A stretch of 20,694 bases of DNA from a virus, in IMG/VR virus record IMGVR_UViG_3300025301_000156, positions 1 through 20,694 of that record. One strand, written 5' to 3'. Below, in pieces: positions 1 through 7,735 of this stretch. Below the pieces are notes generated by a model. That model worked only from the letters and a program-made list of their open reading frames with translations. It was not told the origin of the DNA and searched no databases. Within the stretch, counting starts at the first letter, position 1. Each line of letters begins with the position of its first letter. The translations under genes were made by a program, and so were the position numbers.

Positions 1-107
1 GCTATCTGCCACCTCAACAGTAGGTCTTGCCTTCTCCGTAGATCTCGGACCCTTGGCAGGATACCTGTCACTACGGTCTGTGAGAGGTTCTCTATTTTGG
101 TGTCCAT
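1..107 (-). CDS. Start of a gene running off the left edge (partial)
   Basis: ATG at 105-107, 6 nt after the previous stop, opens a frame with no stop to the window edge. About 35 residues are visible: MDTKIENLSQTVVTGILPRV, then a basic RDLRRRQDLLLRW stretch. No clear Shine-Dalgarno is seen. An in-frame TAG lies 6 nt upstream, which limits the choice of start. Gene spacing and direction fit the operon, but the visible part is too short to name. Confidence 0.45.
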   Translation of the reverse strand, partial: MDTKIENLSQTVVTGILPRVRDLRRRQDLLLRWQI

Positions 108-113
108 ACACAG

Positions 114-368
114 CTAGCTAGCAGCCGAGAACGTCTTGGCTGATATACTCACTTCGTCTTTCAGCCTCTTGTTAGCTTCCCCGACTAGCGTACTAGCCCA
201 CTGGTTAACCTGGTAGACCAGCCACTCAATATCTGTCATAGCGTCATCGTCCGTTGGGAGCGAAGCCAGATAAAGTATGCTCTTGTCTTTGGTAGCCTTA
301 TCTATGGTAACCGTCTTGCTGCTGCCGCCAGCGATAGCCATACTGAGAGTGACATCTCCGTTAGCCAT
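114..368 (-). CDS. Hypothetical small protein downstream of the fibre (84 aa)
   Basis: Strong AGGAGG, 6 nt before ATG (366-368). It begins 9 nt after the fibre stop. The N-terminus is strand-like (GDVTLSMAIAGGSSKTVTIDKATK), then helical (DIEWLVYQVNQWASTLVGEANKRLKDEV). It has no signal peptide and no clear transmembrane helix, so a holin is unlikely. Its position after the fibre suggests a small tail accessory protein or fibre partner. I do not recognise the family. Confidence 0.65.
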   Translation of the reverse strand: MANGDVTLSMAIAGGSSKTVTIDKATKDKSILYLASLPTDDDAMTDIEWLVYQVNQWASTLVGEANKRLKDEVSISAKTFSAAS

Positions 369-377
369 ATAATCCTC

Positions 378-680
378 CTACACTTTCAAAGTATCTACTT
401 CTGACCGTAACGTGGTGACTGTTGAAGACAGATCTTTAATAGCTTCTATTAGTATACCTGTTAAATACTGGTACTCAACAGCTTTAGTAGCCTGATCATT
501 ATTCTGTGTGTGTACTACTTCAGGAATCACCCGCTCAACTTCTTGAGCAATCAAACCCATCCTCAAATCCGAGCCCTTATTTTCCGTGTCTTTCCAGGTG
601 AAGTTAACCCCTCGAAGAGCGTTCACTTTATCTAAAGCGTCTGGGATAGTCGTGATATTCTCTTTTAATCGGGCATCAGA
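378..680 (-). other. Peptidase_S74 (intramolecular chaperone) domain of the fibre
   Basis: The segment runs from S777 (codon 678-680) to the stop. The SDARLK hexapeptide puts Ser and Lys five residues apart, as in the catalytic dyad of self-cleaving S74 chaperones (endosialidase and Myrf types). The expected product is a mature fibre of 776 residues and a released chaperone of 100 residues. Confidence 0.82.
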
Positions 681-3008
681 CGACTCGTGATAAGTTCCAT
701 GCGTCCCTGAAACATCCCCAGAGTTATTTACAGTCAGTCTGGTAGCGCTGTTAGTGTTGTCGTAAAACCTCAGACCAGCGCCCCCAGAAAAGGTTATGGC
801 AGGGCTATTGGAGTTATCCCCCGCGTACATACCCATTCCTTCACCAAGCCCGGAATCCAAAAATATCTGCGAACTAGCCCCAGAAATCTCTATGGCGTAA
901 CCTGGGCTGGTAGTCCCAACACCAAGTTGTCCTATAACCACTAGCTCATCACCAGACTCATCCCAAAGTAGATACTTACCACTCGTAGCCCCAAAAAACT
1001 TGACATCATGCCCGGTATCATCAACACCTACCGTCAGGGTTCCCCTCTGCACAACACCATCAGCCGAGGTATCCCAATGCCAGTACCTACTGGCAGTGTC
1101 TCCGTACAATTTAAGATCGTAACCCTGATCATCTACCCCCACCAGAATCGAACCGTCAATCTGCATATTACCGTCTATATCAACAGCGTCTAGGTTAGAT
1201 GTACCGTCAATATCCATGTTTCCTGAGATATCCAGCTCCGTAGCGATCACCTTATCATTGAAAGTGGCGGCCCCAGCCGCGCTCATGTCCAGCGTAAGGG
1301 CGGTTATGGTACTCCCGCCGTCATTACCATTGATAATCAGGTCCTTGTCCTGTACGGCAGTCGCGATTACAAAGTCTGAGTTGCCATTCTTTGTCATCGT
1401 ACATATAGTTGTAGCGTCAACATTGAAGTGGAAATCAGCGCCCCCAGAGTCGAACACTATGTCTGAGGAGGCGTCGAGAGTTATGCCAGTACCGTCAACT
1501 TCAAAAGTCCCATCGGCTGTGATCTGTATGTTCGCATCCGTACCAGCAGCATCTACCGTAACAAGAGAAAAAGCCCCGTTAGTGGCGGCGGTCATGGTCA
1601 CGGTATCGCTGGAACTTGGCGTCATTACTATTGAATCATCAGTAATAACCGTGGATCCTACGGTAAAGTCAGTGGTAGCGTCTACAGTCCCGGCAAACGT
1701 TACGTTAGCACCACTAAAGGTAGCTGCCGTAGTCCCCGATGAACTGGATTTGATTAGCAGTTCACCACTATTGTTATTCAGTGTCCCAAAGAGTGTCCCA
1801 TCGTCCTTGAGGAATATATCAGCCCCACCAGCATCTAGAATAATATCCGTTCCCGCGTCTAGCTCTATGCCTCCAGCATCGGATAGAAGCTCGATAGAGC
1901 CCGTACCAGTACCTTGATCTGCGTGGAGTACGATAGTCTCGGACGTACCCCCGTCAGCCGTCAGGAGAAGAGCGTTTGCCCCATTAAGCCCAGACTTTAT
2001 GTTAATCCCGCCTACGTCAGAGAGTAGCTGTATTGATGACGCACCCTCTGTGGCCGCTGTACCCTGATCATTGAACAAGGTCATGGTAGAACTAGTGCCG
2101 CCGTCTACCGTCAGGTTAACGGCGTTAGCCAGGTTGGCAGTAGACCTTATCCCTATCCCACCCGCGTCAGACAGCAGAGATATAGACTCGGCTCCTTCTG
2201 TGACTGAAGTACCTTGGTCATTAAATATGGCAATAGAGCCTGTCGTGCCGCCGTCACTAGTGATATTCACCGCCTTGGCTAAGTTAGCTGTAGACCGAAT
2301 CCCAACACCACCAGCATCTGAGAGTATATTTATAGACTCGGCACCCTCGGTAACTGACGTACCTTGGTCAGCATGAATCTTGATCGTGCCACTTGTACCT
2401 GCGTTCTCTCGTAGATAGATAGCAGCGGCAGCGTCGTAGGTAGATAGAAGGTCTATATCTCCTGATGACGCGATATCAAAATCAGTTACATCGAAGTCAG
2501 CCGTTCCGTTTACATCTAATGTAGTAGTAACCGTCAGGATTCCTCCGACAGTTACAGTGGATGCCGCCGCGTTCGCACCGTTGGTTATGGTCAAGTAGTC
2601 AATAATAGTGCCCGCAGAAGCCTTATCTGAGCCTATGGCAAGGGTGTCTGAGGCAGAAGCCTGCATCCTCCACCCATCACCCGCATCATCCGCCTGATCC
2701 GCAAAGAAGTAGATAGGCGCAGCCGCACCTTCCACACCACGCACCTTTAGACTTGCGGTATCCACCCCCTTGGTGGTGATCTCGTCAGACCAGAGTATGT
2801 ACCTAACACTGGTGCCTGACGTTATCTTTATATCGTAGGTAGTATCAAGACTTGTCTCTGTAAATGACCAGGCACCGTTGCTATCCGTAGTGGTAGAGGT
2901 TTCCTGTGAAGTTGTTCCTGTTTCCAAAAGCGCAACGGTTGCCCCGTTAACAGGGTCTCCGTCATCCTGAAATAGCTTCCCGCTTAAATCAATATCAGTT
3001 ATAGCCAT
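378..3008 (-). CDS. Tail fibre/spike protein with C-terminal S74 intramolecular chaperone (876 aa)
   Basis: This is the receptor-binding fibre. Residues 1-75 form a Cna-B/carboxypeptidase-regulatory-like beta domain (GKLFQDDGDPVNGATVALLETG, GAWSFTET). A linker and a 50-residue repeat array follow (207-356 plus a shortened copy), with SDAGG and DGGT turns, then more Asp/Gly/Thr-rich triple-helix-like sequence. Two VGVDD-x-G-x-D units occur near 630-695. From S777 the sequence is SDARLKENI...MGLIAQEVE...YLTGILIEAIKDL, the Peptidase_S74 chaperone. It trims itself off by a Ser-Lys dyad (S777, K782) once the trimer folds. The ATG has a GGGAG site overlapping the upstream stop. A terminal coiled coil (IKDLSSTVTTLRSEVDTL) closes it. 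The array shows no enzyme domain. Confidence 0.88.
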   Translation of the reverse strand: MAITDIDLSGKLFQDDGDPVNGATVALLETGTTSQETSTTTDSNGAWSFTETSLDTTYDIKITSGTSVRYILWSDEITTKGVDTASLKVRGVEGAAAPIYFFADQADDAGDGWRMQASASDTLAIGSDKASAGTIIDYLTITNGANAAASTVTVGGILTVTTTLDVNGTADFDVTDFDIASSGDIDLLSTYDAAAAIYLRENAGTSGTIKIHADQGTSVTEGAESINILSDAGGVGIRSTANLAKAVNITSDGGTTGSIAIFNDQGTSVTEGAESISLLSDAGGIGIRSTANLANAVNLTVDGGTSSTMTLFNDQGTAATEGASSIQLLSDVGGINIKSGLNGANALLLTADGGTSETIVLHADQGTGTGSIELLSDAGGIELDAGTDIILDAGGADIFLKDDGTLFGTLNNNSGELLIKSSSSGTTAATFSGANVTFAGTVDATTDFTVGSTVITDDSIVMTPSSSDTVTMTAATNGAFSLVTVDAAGTDANIQITADGTFEVDGTGITLDASSDIVFDSGGADFHFNVDATTICTMTKNGNSDFVIATAVQDKDLIINGNDGGSTITALTLDMSAAGAATFNDKVIATELDISGNMDIDGTSNLDAVDIDGNMQIDGSILVGVDDQGYDLKLYGDTASRYWHWDTSADGVVQRGTLTVGVDDTGHDVKFFGATSGKYLLWDESGDELVVIGQLGVGTTSPGYAIEISGASSQIFLDSGLGEGMGMYAGDNSNSPAITFSGGAGLRFYDNTNSATRLTVNNSGDVSGTHGTYHESSDARLKENITTIPDALDKVNALRGVNFTWKDTENKGSDLRMGLIAQEVERVIPEVVHTQNNDQATKAVEYQYLTGILIEAIKDLSSTVTTLRSEVDTLKV
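1850..2390 (-). repeat. 150-bp repeats encoding fibre 50-residue units
   Basis: Three full units of exactly 50 codons (2390-2241, 2240-2091, 2090-1941) and a shortened fourth unit (from 1940) encode a common pattern: H/F-x-D-Q-G-T, then S-I-x-L-L-S-D-A-G-G, then A-x-x-L-T-x-D-G-G-T. Units 1 and 2 are closest. The DNA has diverged more than in the 436-aa gene, so these are older duplications. Confidence 0.85.
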
Positions 3009-3011
3009 AAT

Positions 3012-3392
3012 CTACTCCCAGCTATGATCACGGTACTGGAGAGCCTCTGAAATCACCCAGTCCGGGTCCTGTACCAACTTATCATGCTCTAACATTATCA
3101 GCGTTACGCCCTGACCAGCAAGTTGAGCCTTCGATAACACATCCATTCCTCGTGTCTCAATACCGCTATGATGACTGTAAAACGACTCCTGTACCTGCAT
3201 CGCTAGATCGGGAGGATCAGTGAACGTAAAGTCTGTCTCTATACTACTCTCTAAGCGCCTTCCCTGAGTACGAGGCTGGTAATTAAAGTCCTTTCCAGGT
3301 TCCTTCCCAGCACGAACTAATGCCTCGAATGCCACATATGCCGCTTCACTACCCCGCCATCCTTCTGGCACCGTGCCACTTTGTGTAGTCAC
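3012..3392 (-). CDS. VSR-like (PD-(D/E)XK) nuclease-fold protein in the tail module (126 aa, GTG start)
   Basis: The layout matches a very short patch repair-like fold: a helix with E16; KDFNYQP (35-40); the strand ETDFTFTDPPDLAMQVQESFYSH, with D54 and Q66/Q68 where the D...(D/E)xK motif belongs; a helix with R81 and D84; and a strand GVTLIMLEHDKLVQDP, then EALQYRDHS. The Glu and Lys of the usual motif are replaced by Gln, so catalysis is doubtful, and the domain may be structural or a DNA/glycan binder. GTG (3390-3392) is chosen because AAGGA precedes it and the next ATG would remove half the protein. It sits between a beta-sandwich gene and the fibre. Confidence 0.6.
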   Translation of the reverse strand: MTTQSGTVPEGWRGSEAAYVAFEALVRAGKEPGKDFNYQPRTQGRRLESSIETDFTFTDPPDLAMQVQESFYSHHSGIETRGMDVLSKAQLAGQGVTLIMLEHDKLVQDPDWVISEALQYRDHSWE

Positions 3393-3409
3393 TGCTTTTC
3401 CTTACGCAT

Positions 3410-3703
3410 CTACCCATCCAATATCACGGCCCAACAGACTTTATCTCCGTTGGTAGCCGCGTCTACGTATATAGTAGAAAATGCGATAGTGCCGCCTGCG
3501 GCCTTAAAGTCTATCTCTATCTCATTCCCAGCGGATAGCTCATACCCATTGGTCGCGGTAACATCACTGACCCCTAGATATGTAATGCCAGAGTTAGCCG
3601 CAAGAGCCTTAGCTTTGATCCATAATACTCTGTTAGTGGTATTAGATATCCGCTGCTCTGTACCTGCCGTACTGATAGTTGTGGTACCCGCGTCGAAAAT
3701 CAT
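3410..3703 (-). CDS. Small beta-sandwich virion protein (97 aa)
   Basis: The whole protein reads as alternating strands: EQRISNTTNRVLWIKAKAL, GITYLGVSDVTATNGYEL, NEIEIDFKA and TIAFSTIYVDAA. The pattern of V-x-I-x-A, then YLG-S, then NG-x-L-x-AG is shared by small structural proteins of many environmental phages. It overlaps the end of the propeller gene by 4 nt (ATGA) and shows a GGTGG site. It may decorate the tail or head. No enzymatic motif is seen. Confidence 0.68.
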   Translation of the reverse strand: MIFDAGTTTISTAGTEQRISNTTNRVLWIKAKALAANSGITYLGVSDVTATNGYELSAGNEIEIDFKAAGGTIAFSTIYVDAATNGDKVCWAVILDG

Positions 3704-5784
3704 GGTTCCACCAGATTTATAGTAGATACTCCGCGCTCATCGTACCCACTGTATTCCAGGCCCGTGGCGCTAGCAACGTCTACATAGAAATTACGTGTAC
3801 CTCCGCTATCGTCACGGAAGGTGAACTCTACTAACGTGGTACTCTCTACCGCAGCTAGAAGTGCCGCACGTAGATCCTTAGAACTCTTACTTTTATACTC
3901 TTTATTGAGATCCACCTGTACTTGGTGTCCCCACTTAGCAGGTAGTTTCTTTCTCCACTCCAAGGTTAAGGAGACCATATCAGGAGTTTTCTTTTTGTAG
4001 TTAGCCGTTGTCGTAACATTTGTACGTATCAACGCTACTTTGAACTTGATGGCACGGAAGGCAGTACCAGCAGAAGAACCGAATGTGAATGTTGTTATAC
4101 CCGAGGTCGCCCCAAGAGTAGTGCTAGTAATCTCACTGACATCATTCCCATCCGCATCTCTGAAAACCGAATAACTTTCCGAATAGTCGGTAGCGTAGGT
4201 CACCGTTATCTTCTCTGTTGTAGATAAATCCTGTGCTTCTACCCTAAGCTTGAGAGCTAGTTTATCTACCTCACTCTGCCCCGCGTTAAACCAGGGGGTC
4301 TCATGGGTACCACTTACGGCATATTCAAACTCACTCACTCTAGACGGATTAATGATATCAACAGGGAGTTTCATGTAGTATACGTGATCATCAAACCCGA
4401 ACCAAAGACGATAGTTCTCATTCACATCTGAATAGGCGTTCGATACGTGCATAGCGTCGATTCTTCTGCCTTCCTTATCTGCTACCCACTTAGCTTCCCA
4501 TCCAAGCTCGTTGTACCCAAGGATGCTACTAGAACCAGTCCCCTCATTTATTACCGGGGAGCCACGCCCACCGTGTGTAGGGCTCCACTGGAACGGTACA
4601 CTGTCGGAGTCTGTTATGGTCGGAGAAGTGGTAGCATCCACGCCCACGAGCAGCTCGTTATGAGTACCCTCGGTCAGCATGATGGTGCCTCTGTTGGACT
4701 CGGGAAGCCCGTCATCCCTGTCAGGACCAACGACGGATAAAACCGCGGCATTAGTCCCGTTAACGTACCGATACAACCCCAACCCAGAAGGGAAATATAT
4801 AGAGTCTCTCCATCTATCCGCTCCTTTGCCCGCATGGGGATGGAACGGGAACTCTACCTCTGTCTTAACAAACCTGGCATTAGCCGCATCGTGCGCCCAC
4901 AGGCCCTTTTTGGTAGACGCATAGAGGATAGGTTCTCCTCCTGCGTCACGGGCTACGAATAAGCCGGTGCAGTACCCAGCAGGTAAAGGCAATCGGGCAT
5001 CGTCTACAGCAGTACCGTCATCATCCGATACAGTGAGCGCATACCATAACTGCCCCTCGTTAGATATTCCCCATAACCTATTATCCCAACTTTCTAAATA
5101 CTTAGTAGCCTTGGCAGTATCGGGTTTATCCCATACCCCATTATTAGTGCCGTCATAACTAGGATATCTAGCAAAAGACCATGTGCTACCTGAAGAATCA
5201 TAGTGCGCCAATATCAGCCAGCTAACATTAGAACTGTCCGTGTAATTCAGCGAGTCAGTGACTTGTATCTCTATTCCCTCAAGCCCAGTATCACTGGCGT
5301 GAGCCCCGATAACATTCTCGTCACCCGCAGTCCTGCCGTCATACCATACGTCGGACGCATTGCTGTACACATATATCTTTGAATTATTGCCTACCGCATC
5401 GTTCCATACCGCGTATATCTTGTCATTATGCTCGTTAATAGTCGCTATGCCGGTACCCGAACCAGCCGTAGCAAGACCATGCGCGACAGTATCTGTCTTA
5501 TTGGCTAGGTTACCAAGTACGAGATGGTTCTTGTAACGTAGCTGGCAGTCAGACCACCAGGCACGGTTAACGTCCCCACCGTGTTCCATACGGTCTATGC
5601 CGATACCCCCACGCCAGTCTGACCAGGCAACTATAGAAGTACGAGCTTGAGAATCTTTGCTGGTATCCCCTATAACAACCTTAGAAGGATATATAGAGGC
5701 TAAGACACTCTGCACAGGCCTCATTATAGGGTAATAAACCCCATTGAGACTTATCTCGTTTGGGCTCTCTACCTTTGCGACCAT
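3700..5784 (-). CDS. Probable tail nozzle/hub protein with beta-propeller (694 aa)
   Basis: The first 400 residues contain blade-like strands with Trp and Gly turns: SIVAWSDWRGG, KIYAVWNDAVG, WDNRLWGISNEGQLWYA, PILYASTKKGLWAHD and RDSIYFPSGLGLYRY. They suggest a beta-propeller. The C-terminal 250 residues are beta-sandwich-like and end GLEYSGYDERGVSTINLVEP. In T7-like phages the tail nozzle (gp12) is built on a propeller and is encoded right after the adaptor gene, as here. No sheath, tube or tape-measure gene lies nearby. The start is coupled (TAATG) with no obvious Shine-Dalgarno. The end overlaps the next start (ATGA). The fold is moderately clear. The nozzle role rests on gene order. Confidence 0.6.
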   Translation of the reverse strand: MVAKVESPNEISLNGVYYPIMRPVQSVLASIYPSKVVIGDTSKDSQARTSIVAWSDWRGGIGIDRMEHGGDVNRAWWSDCQLRYKNHLVLGNLANKTDTVAHGLATAGSGTGIATINEHNDKIYAVWNDAVGNNSKIYVYSNASDVWYDGRTAGDENVIGAHASDTGLEGIEIQVTDSLNYTDSSNVSWLILAHYDSSGSTWSFARYPSYDGTNNGVWDKPDTAKATKYLESWDNRLWGISNEGQLWYALTVSDDDGTAVDDARLPLPAGYCTGLFVARDAGGEPILYASTKKGLWAHDAANARFVKTEVEFPFHPHAGKGADRWRDSIYFPSGLGLYRYVNGTNAAVLSVVGPDRDDGLPESNRGTIMLTEGTHNELLVGVDATTSPTITDSDSVPFQWSPTHGGRGSPVINEGTGSSSILGYNELGWEAKWVADKEGRRIDAMHVSNAYSDVNENYRLWFGFDDHVYYMKLPVDIINPSRVSEFEYAVSGTHETPWFNAGQSEVDKLALKLRVEAQDLSTTEKITVTYATDYSESYSVFRDADGNDVSEITSTTLGATSGITTFTFGSSAGTAFRAIKFKVALIRTNVTTTANYKKKTPDMVSLTLEWRKKLPAKWGHQVQVDLNKEYKSKSSKDLRAALLAAVESTTLVEFTFRDDSGGTRNFYVDVASATGLEYSGYDERGVSTINLVEP

Positions 5785-7058
5785 TATTCAACCAGCCGTA
5801 CATTAGTTAGAAGTGGTAGCGACCTCTTGGCACGATTAGCCATACCGAACCAGAAACCTGCCTGAGAGCGGCGTTGGTCAGGATCTGTGCCGCTACCACC
5901 AGAAGTAGCCGCGAAGGCCCTTGCTGTGGCAGCAGCTATTAGATACTCCTCGTTGATCTCGGAGGTGTCGGAGTCTGAGGTTAGTAGGGCAGGCTTATCA
6001 CCACCCACTATCTTGAGTAGATTATACCGGGCTACCCCGTGAGCGTAGCTATCTAATACCACATCCTTGGCCTCTTTATCGATCTTCCAGAGGTTACGAG
6101 GTATTTTGACCCACTCTGCGGTGTCGTTCTTTACCGCACTGATATCGTCCAGCCATATGGTACAGGCCCCAAGATCCGAATCGTACTCAAGTCCCACTGA
6201 AATAATAGCAGTGTCGGTCTCAGGATTGGAAAGTGCCATCCGTACAAAAGTCCATGTGTCTGCCGAGAGAGCAGGAACATTGAGTGTTTCTATAGGACTA
6301 GCACATGACGCAGTATTGTCTAGTAAGAGTTTAAGATTACCCGCGCTAGTAGCTACCGTACTCTTTACCCACATTTCTATATAGTCGTATCCGCTGATAT
6401 TCTTACTAGAAATTGAGTCAGTAGCAATATCCCCGGCAGATGCCCCGGCAGCTATTACGAATTTACAGCTCTGAGTTCCCTGCTTTTTATCCTTCGTATC
6501 AAGAGATACCGTTATATCACTATCAACCGTCTCGTCAAACGCCTCGGCACACGCATGGAGACGTGTAAAGTCCACGCTGTTGCGATAGTAGATATCTTGA
6601 ATCATGGATATACCAGACGGAACATCGAATCTCTGCTGATGACCGTCTGTATGAAAAGAGAGATTCTCTATAGGATCCCAAGCCCTACCTGTAGCTTCAA
6701 GGATAGCCTGGTTAATGAAGTCGTTTAGTACTGTGGGATTATACTCGTCATCCCATAGTTCATATGAGTCTGAAGTAGTCGAAGCCGCAGCAGCACTTAG
6801 AACAGGCGACACTGTAAGCGTCGTAGAACTAGATGTGTAATCAGATGCCCGAGTAGTTTCTACGGTACTGGCAGAATCGTCAACGAAAACAACCCACCTA
6901 CCGTTATGGTTGTCATCTGCACCGATAAGCGTGTTATCTACAATGGTTGACCCGTCACTTGCGCCGTTACCACTAGGCGACGATACATATACCGCACCTA
7001 AATTATACCCAATGCTTTGACGAAGCTGGGCGCGGGTTCGTCCGTGAATAACTGCCAT
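5784..7058 (-). CDS. Probable tail adaptor/connector protein with inserted carbohydrate-binding-like domain (424 aa)
   Basis: The outer parts resemble phage adaptor proteins: TRAQLRQSIGYNLG at the start, DDEYNPTVLNDFINQAILEATG near 110-130, and a C-terminal helical part with EEYLIAAATARAFAA near 375. Between them (about 168-312) lies a self-contained beta-sandwich. It has KKQGTQSCKFVI, GYDYIEMWVKS, LKLLLDN, TWTFVRMALSNP and CTIWLDDI, typical of jelly-roll carbohydrate-binding modules. An adaptor sits below the portal, so the extra domain may be exposed at the neck and help attach to glycans. The start is ATG after a GGGGTG site. The TAA overlaps the next ATG (TAATG). The beta-sandwich is more certain than the adaptor role. 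Confidence 0.62.
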   Translation of the reverse strand: MAVIHGRTRAQLRQSIGYNLGAVYVSSPSGNGASDGSTIVDNTLIGADDNHNGRWVVFVDDSASTVETTRASDYTSSSTTLTVSPVLSAAAASTTSDSYELWDDEYNPTVLNDFINQAILEATGRAWDPIENLSFHTDGHQQRFDVPSGISMIQDIYYRNSVDFTRLHACAEAFDETVDSDITVSLDTKDKKQGTQSCKFVIAAGASAGDIATDSISSKNISGYDYIEMWVKSTVATSAGNLKLLLDNTASCASPIETLNVPALSADTWTFVRMALSNPETDTAIISVGLEYDSDLGACTIWLDDISAVKNDTAEWVKIPRNLWKIDKEAKDVVLDSYAHGVARYNLLKIVGGDKPALLTSDSDTSEINEEYLIAAATARAFAATSGGSGTDPDQRRSQAGFWFGMANRAKRSLPLLTNVRLVE

Positions 7059-7076
7059 ACCTGCACCCCACGATGT

Positions 7077-7184
7077 TTAATATTTAACTTTACGGACCTT
7101 CTTTTTAGTCCGCTTACCATAGGCCTTAGCGGCCTTCTTACCCTTGGTTGTGTACGGGAACTTTTTCTTCCCCACCCTTGGCAT
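7077..7184 (-). CDS. 35-aa very basic protein (MPRVGKKKFPY type)
   Basis: This is a short frame with an excellent GGAGG ribosome binding site 7 nt before ATG (7182-7184) and TAA at 7077-7079. About 18 of 35 residues are Lys or Arg. The order MPxVGKKKFPYT, then KGKKAAKAYGK, is a pattern seen repeatedly in small phage proteins encoded among structural genes. It is highly positively charged with no hydrophobic core, so it probably binds nucleic acid or an acidic partner. Its first 47 nt overlap the 3' end of the 76-aa gene, and it ends 18 nt before the next ATG. The minimum lengths used by gene finders would easily miss it. Confidence 0.72.
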   Translation of the reverse strand: MPRVGKKKFPYTTKGKKAAKAYGKRTKKKVRKVKY

Positions 7185-7368
7185 TTGATGCCTCCTTACC
7201 GTTTAGGTTGGCGAGCTTACTTTCAAGTTCCTCAATCTGATTGGCTTTTTCTGTGACTGTACGGGTTAATGCGGCAACCTGTACCTGCAAGGTCACCGTC
7301 TCGTTAACCTTACCTCGCAAAACCTCTGAAAGGTCCTGTTCATTTACCGTTACGTCTGTGTTTGCCAT
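7138..7368 (-). CDS. Small coiled-coil protein (76 aa)
   Basis: Residues about 22-55 read as a heptad-patterned helix (VTLQVQVAALTRTVTEKANQIEELESKLANL), a likely oligomerising coiled coil. A short, charged, flexible tail follows. The ATG has an AGGGGGAG site at normal spacing. The start overlaps the previous gene by 29 nt and the end overlaps the next by 47 nt, in different frames. Overlap on both sides with its own ribosome binding site supports a real gene. Function is unknown. Confidence 0.65.
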   Translation of the reverse strand: MANTDVTVNEQDLSEVLRGKVNETVTLQVQVAALTRTVTEKANQIEELESKLANLNGKEASNAKGGEEKVPVHNQG

Positions 7369-7735
7369 TGACTCCCCCTAATCCAGTAAAGTGGATGACT
7401 CCTGTAGAACTCTGCTTACGCCTTATCCTACTTTTCCTTATATCGTCTAGGATCTTTCCTATTTCCTTGCGCTGCTCTGGCGTTGGAGCTGGCTTGTGAT
7501 CCTTCTGTCGAACCTCTTTTAACCAGCTATCTACCGCATTGGATACCATATCCTCTAAATGCGCCTGGGAAGTATCCCCATCCGCAAGGATACAGAACTT
7601 GTGCCTCTTATCCGTGACGGGGTCATGTACCTGGAATACGTGTTGCTGAATACCCCCGCCTGTCTCAGCATTGTACCCCACCGAGGATACAGAGTGATCC
7701 GTAACCCCCGGTGGAGTCCAAAGTTCTGAAATCAT
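7340..7735 (-). CDS. Hypothetical head-module protein (131 aa)
   Basis: I do not recognise the family. The N-terminal half is strand-rich and polar (QQHVFQVHDPVTDKRHKFCILADGD). It is followed by an amphipathic helix (about 56-75), then a basic helical stretch (EQRKEIGKILDDIRKSRIRRKQ) and a Gly/basic tail. The ATG overlaps the previous TAA by 1 nt and only a weak purine site is present, so translation is likely coupled. It overlaps the next gene by 29 nt. Position suggests a small head-joining or accessory role, but no motif shows this. Confidence 0.65.
   Translation of the reverse strand: MISELWTPPGVTDHSVSSVGYNAETGGGIQQHVFQVHDPVTDKRHKFCILADGDTSQAHLEDMVSNAVDSWLKEVRQKDHKPAPTPEQRKEIGKILDDIRKSRIRRKQSSTGVIHFTGLGGVNGKHRRNGK

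Noticed and set aside
114-368. 84-aa protein considered as a holin
   Set aside because: It has no clear transmembrane helix and no adjacent endolysin gene in the window.
1216-1917. 233-aa plus-strand open frame opposite the tail fibre gene
   Set aside because: It lies wholly antisense to a well-supported fibre gene. Its Val/Ser/Pro-rich composition is what the reverse of Asp/Gly/Thr repeat DNA gives, and there is no ribosome binding site context or domain.
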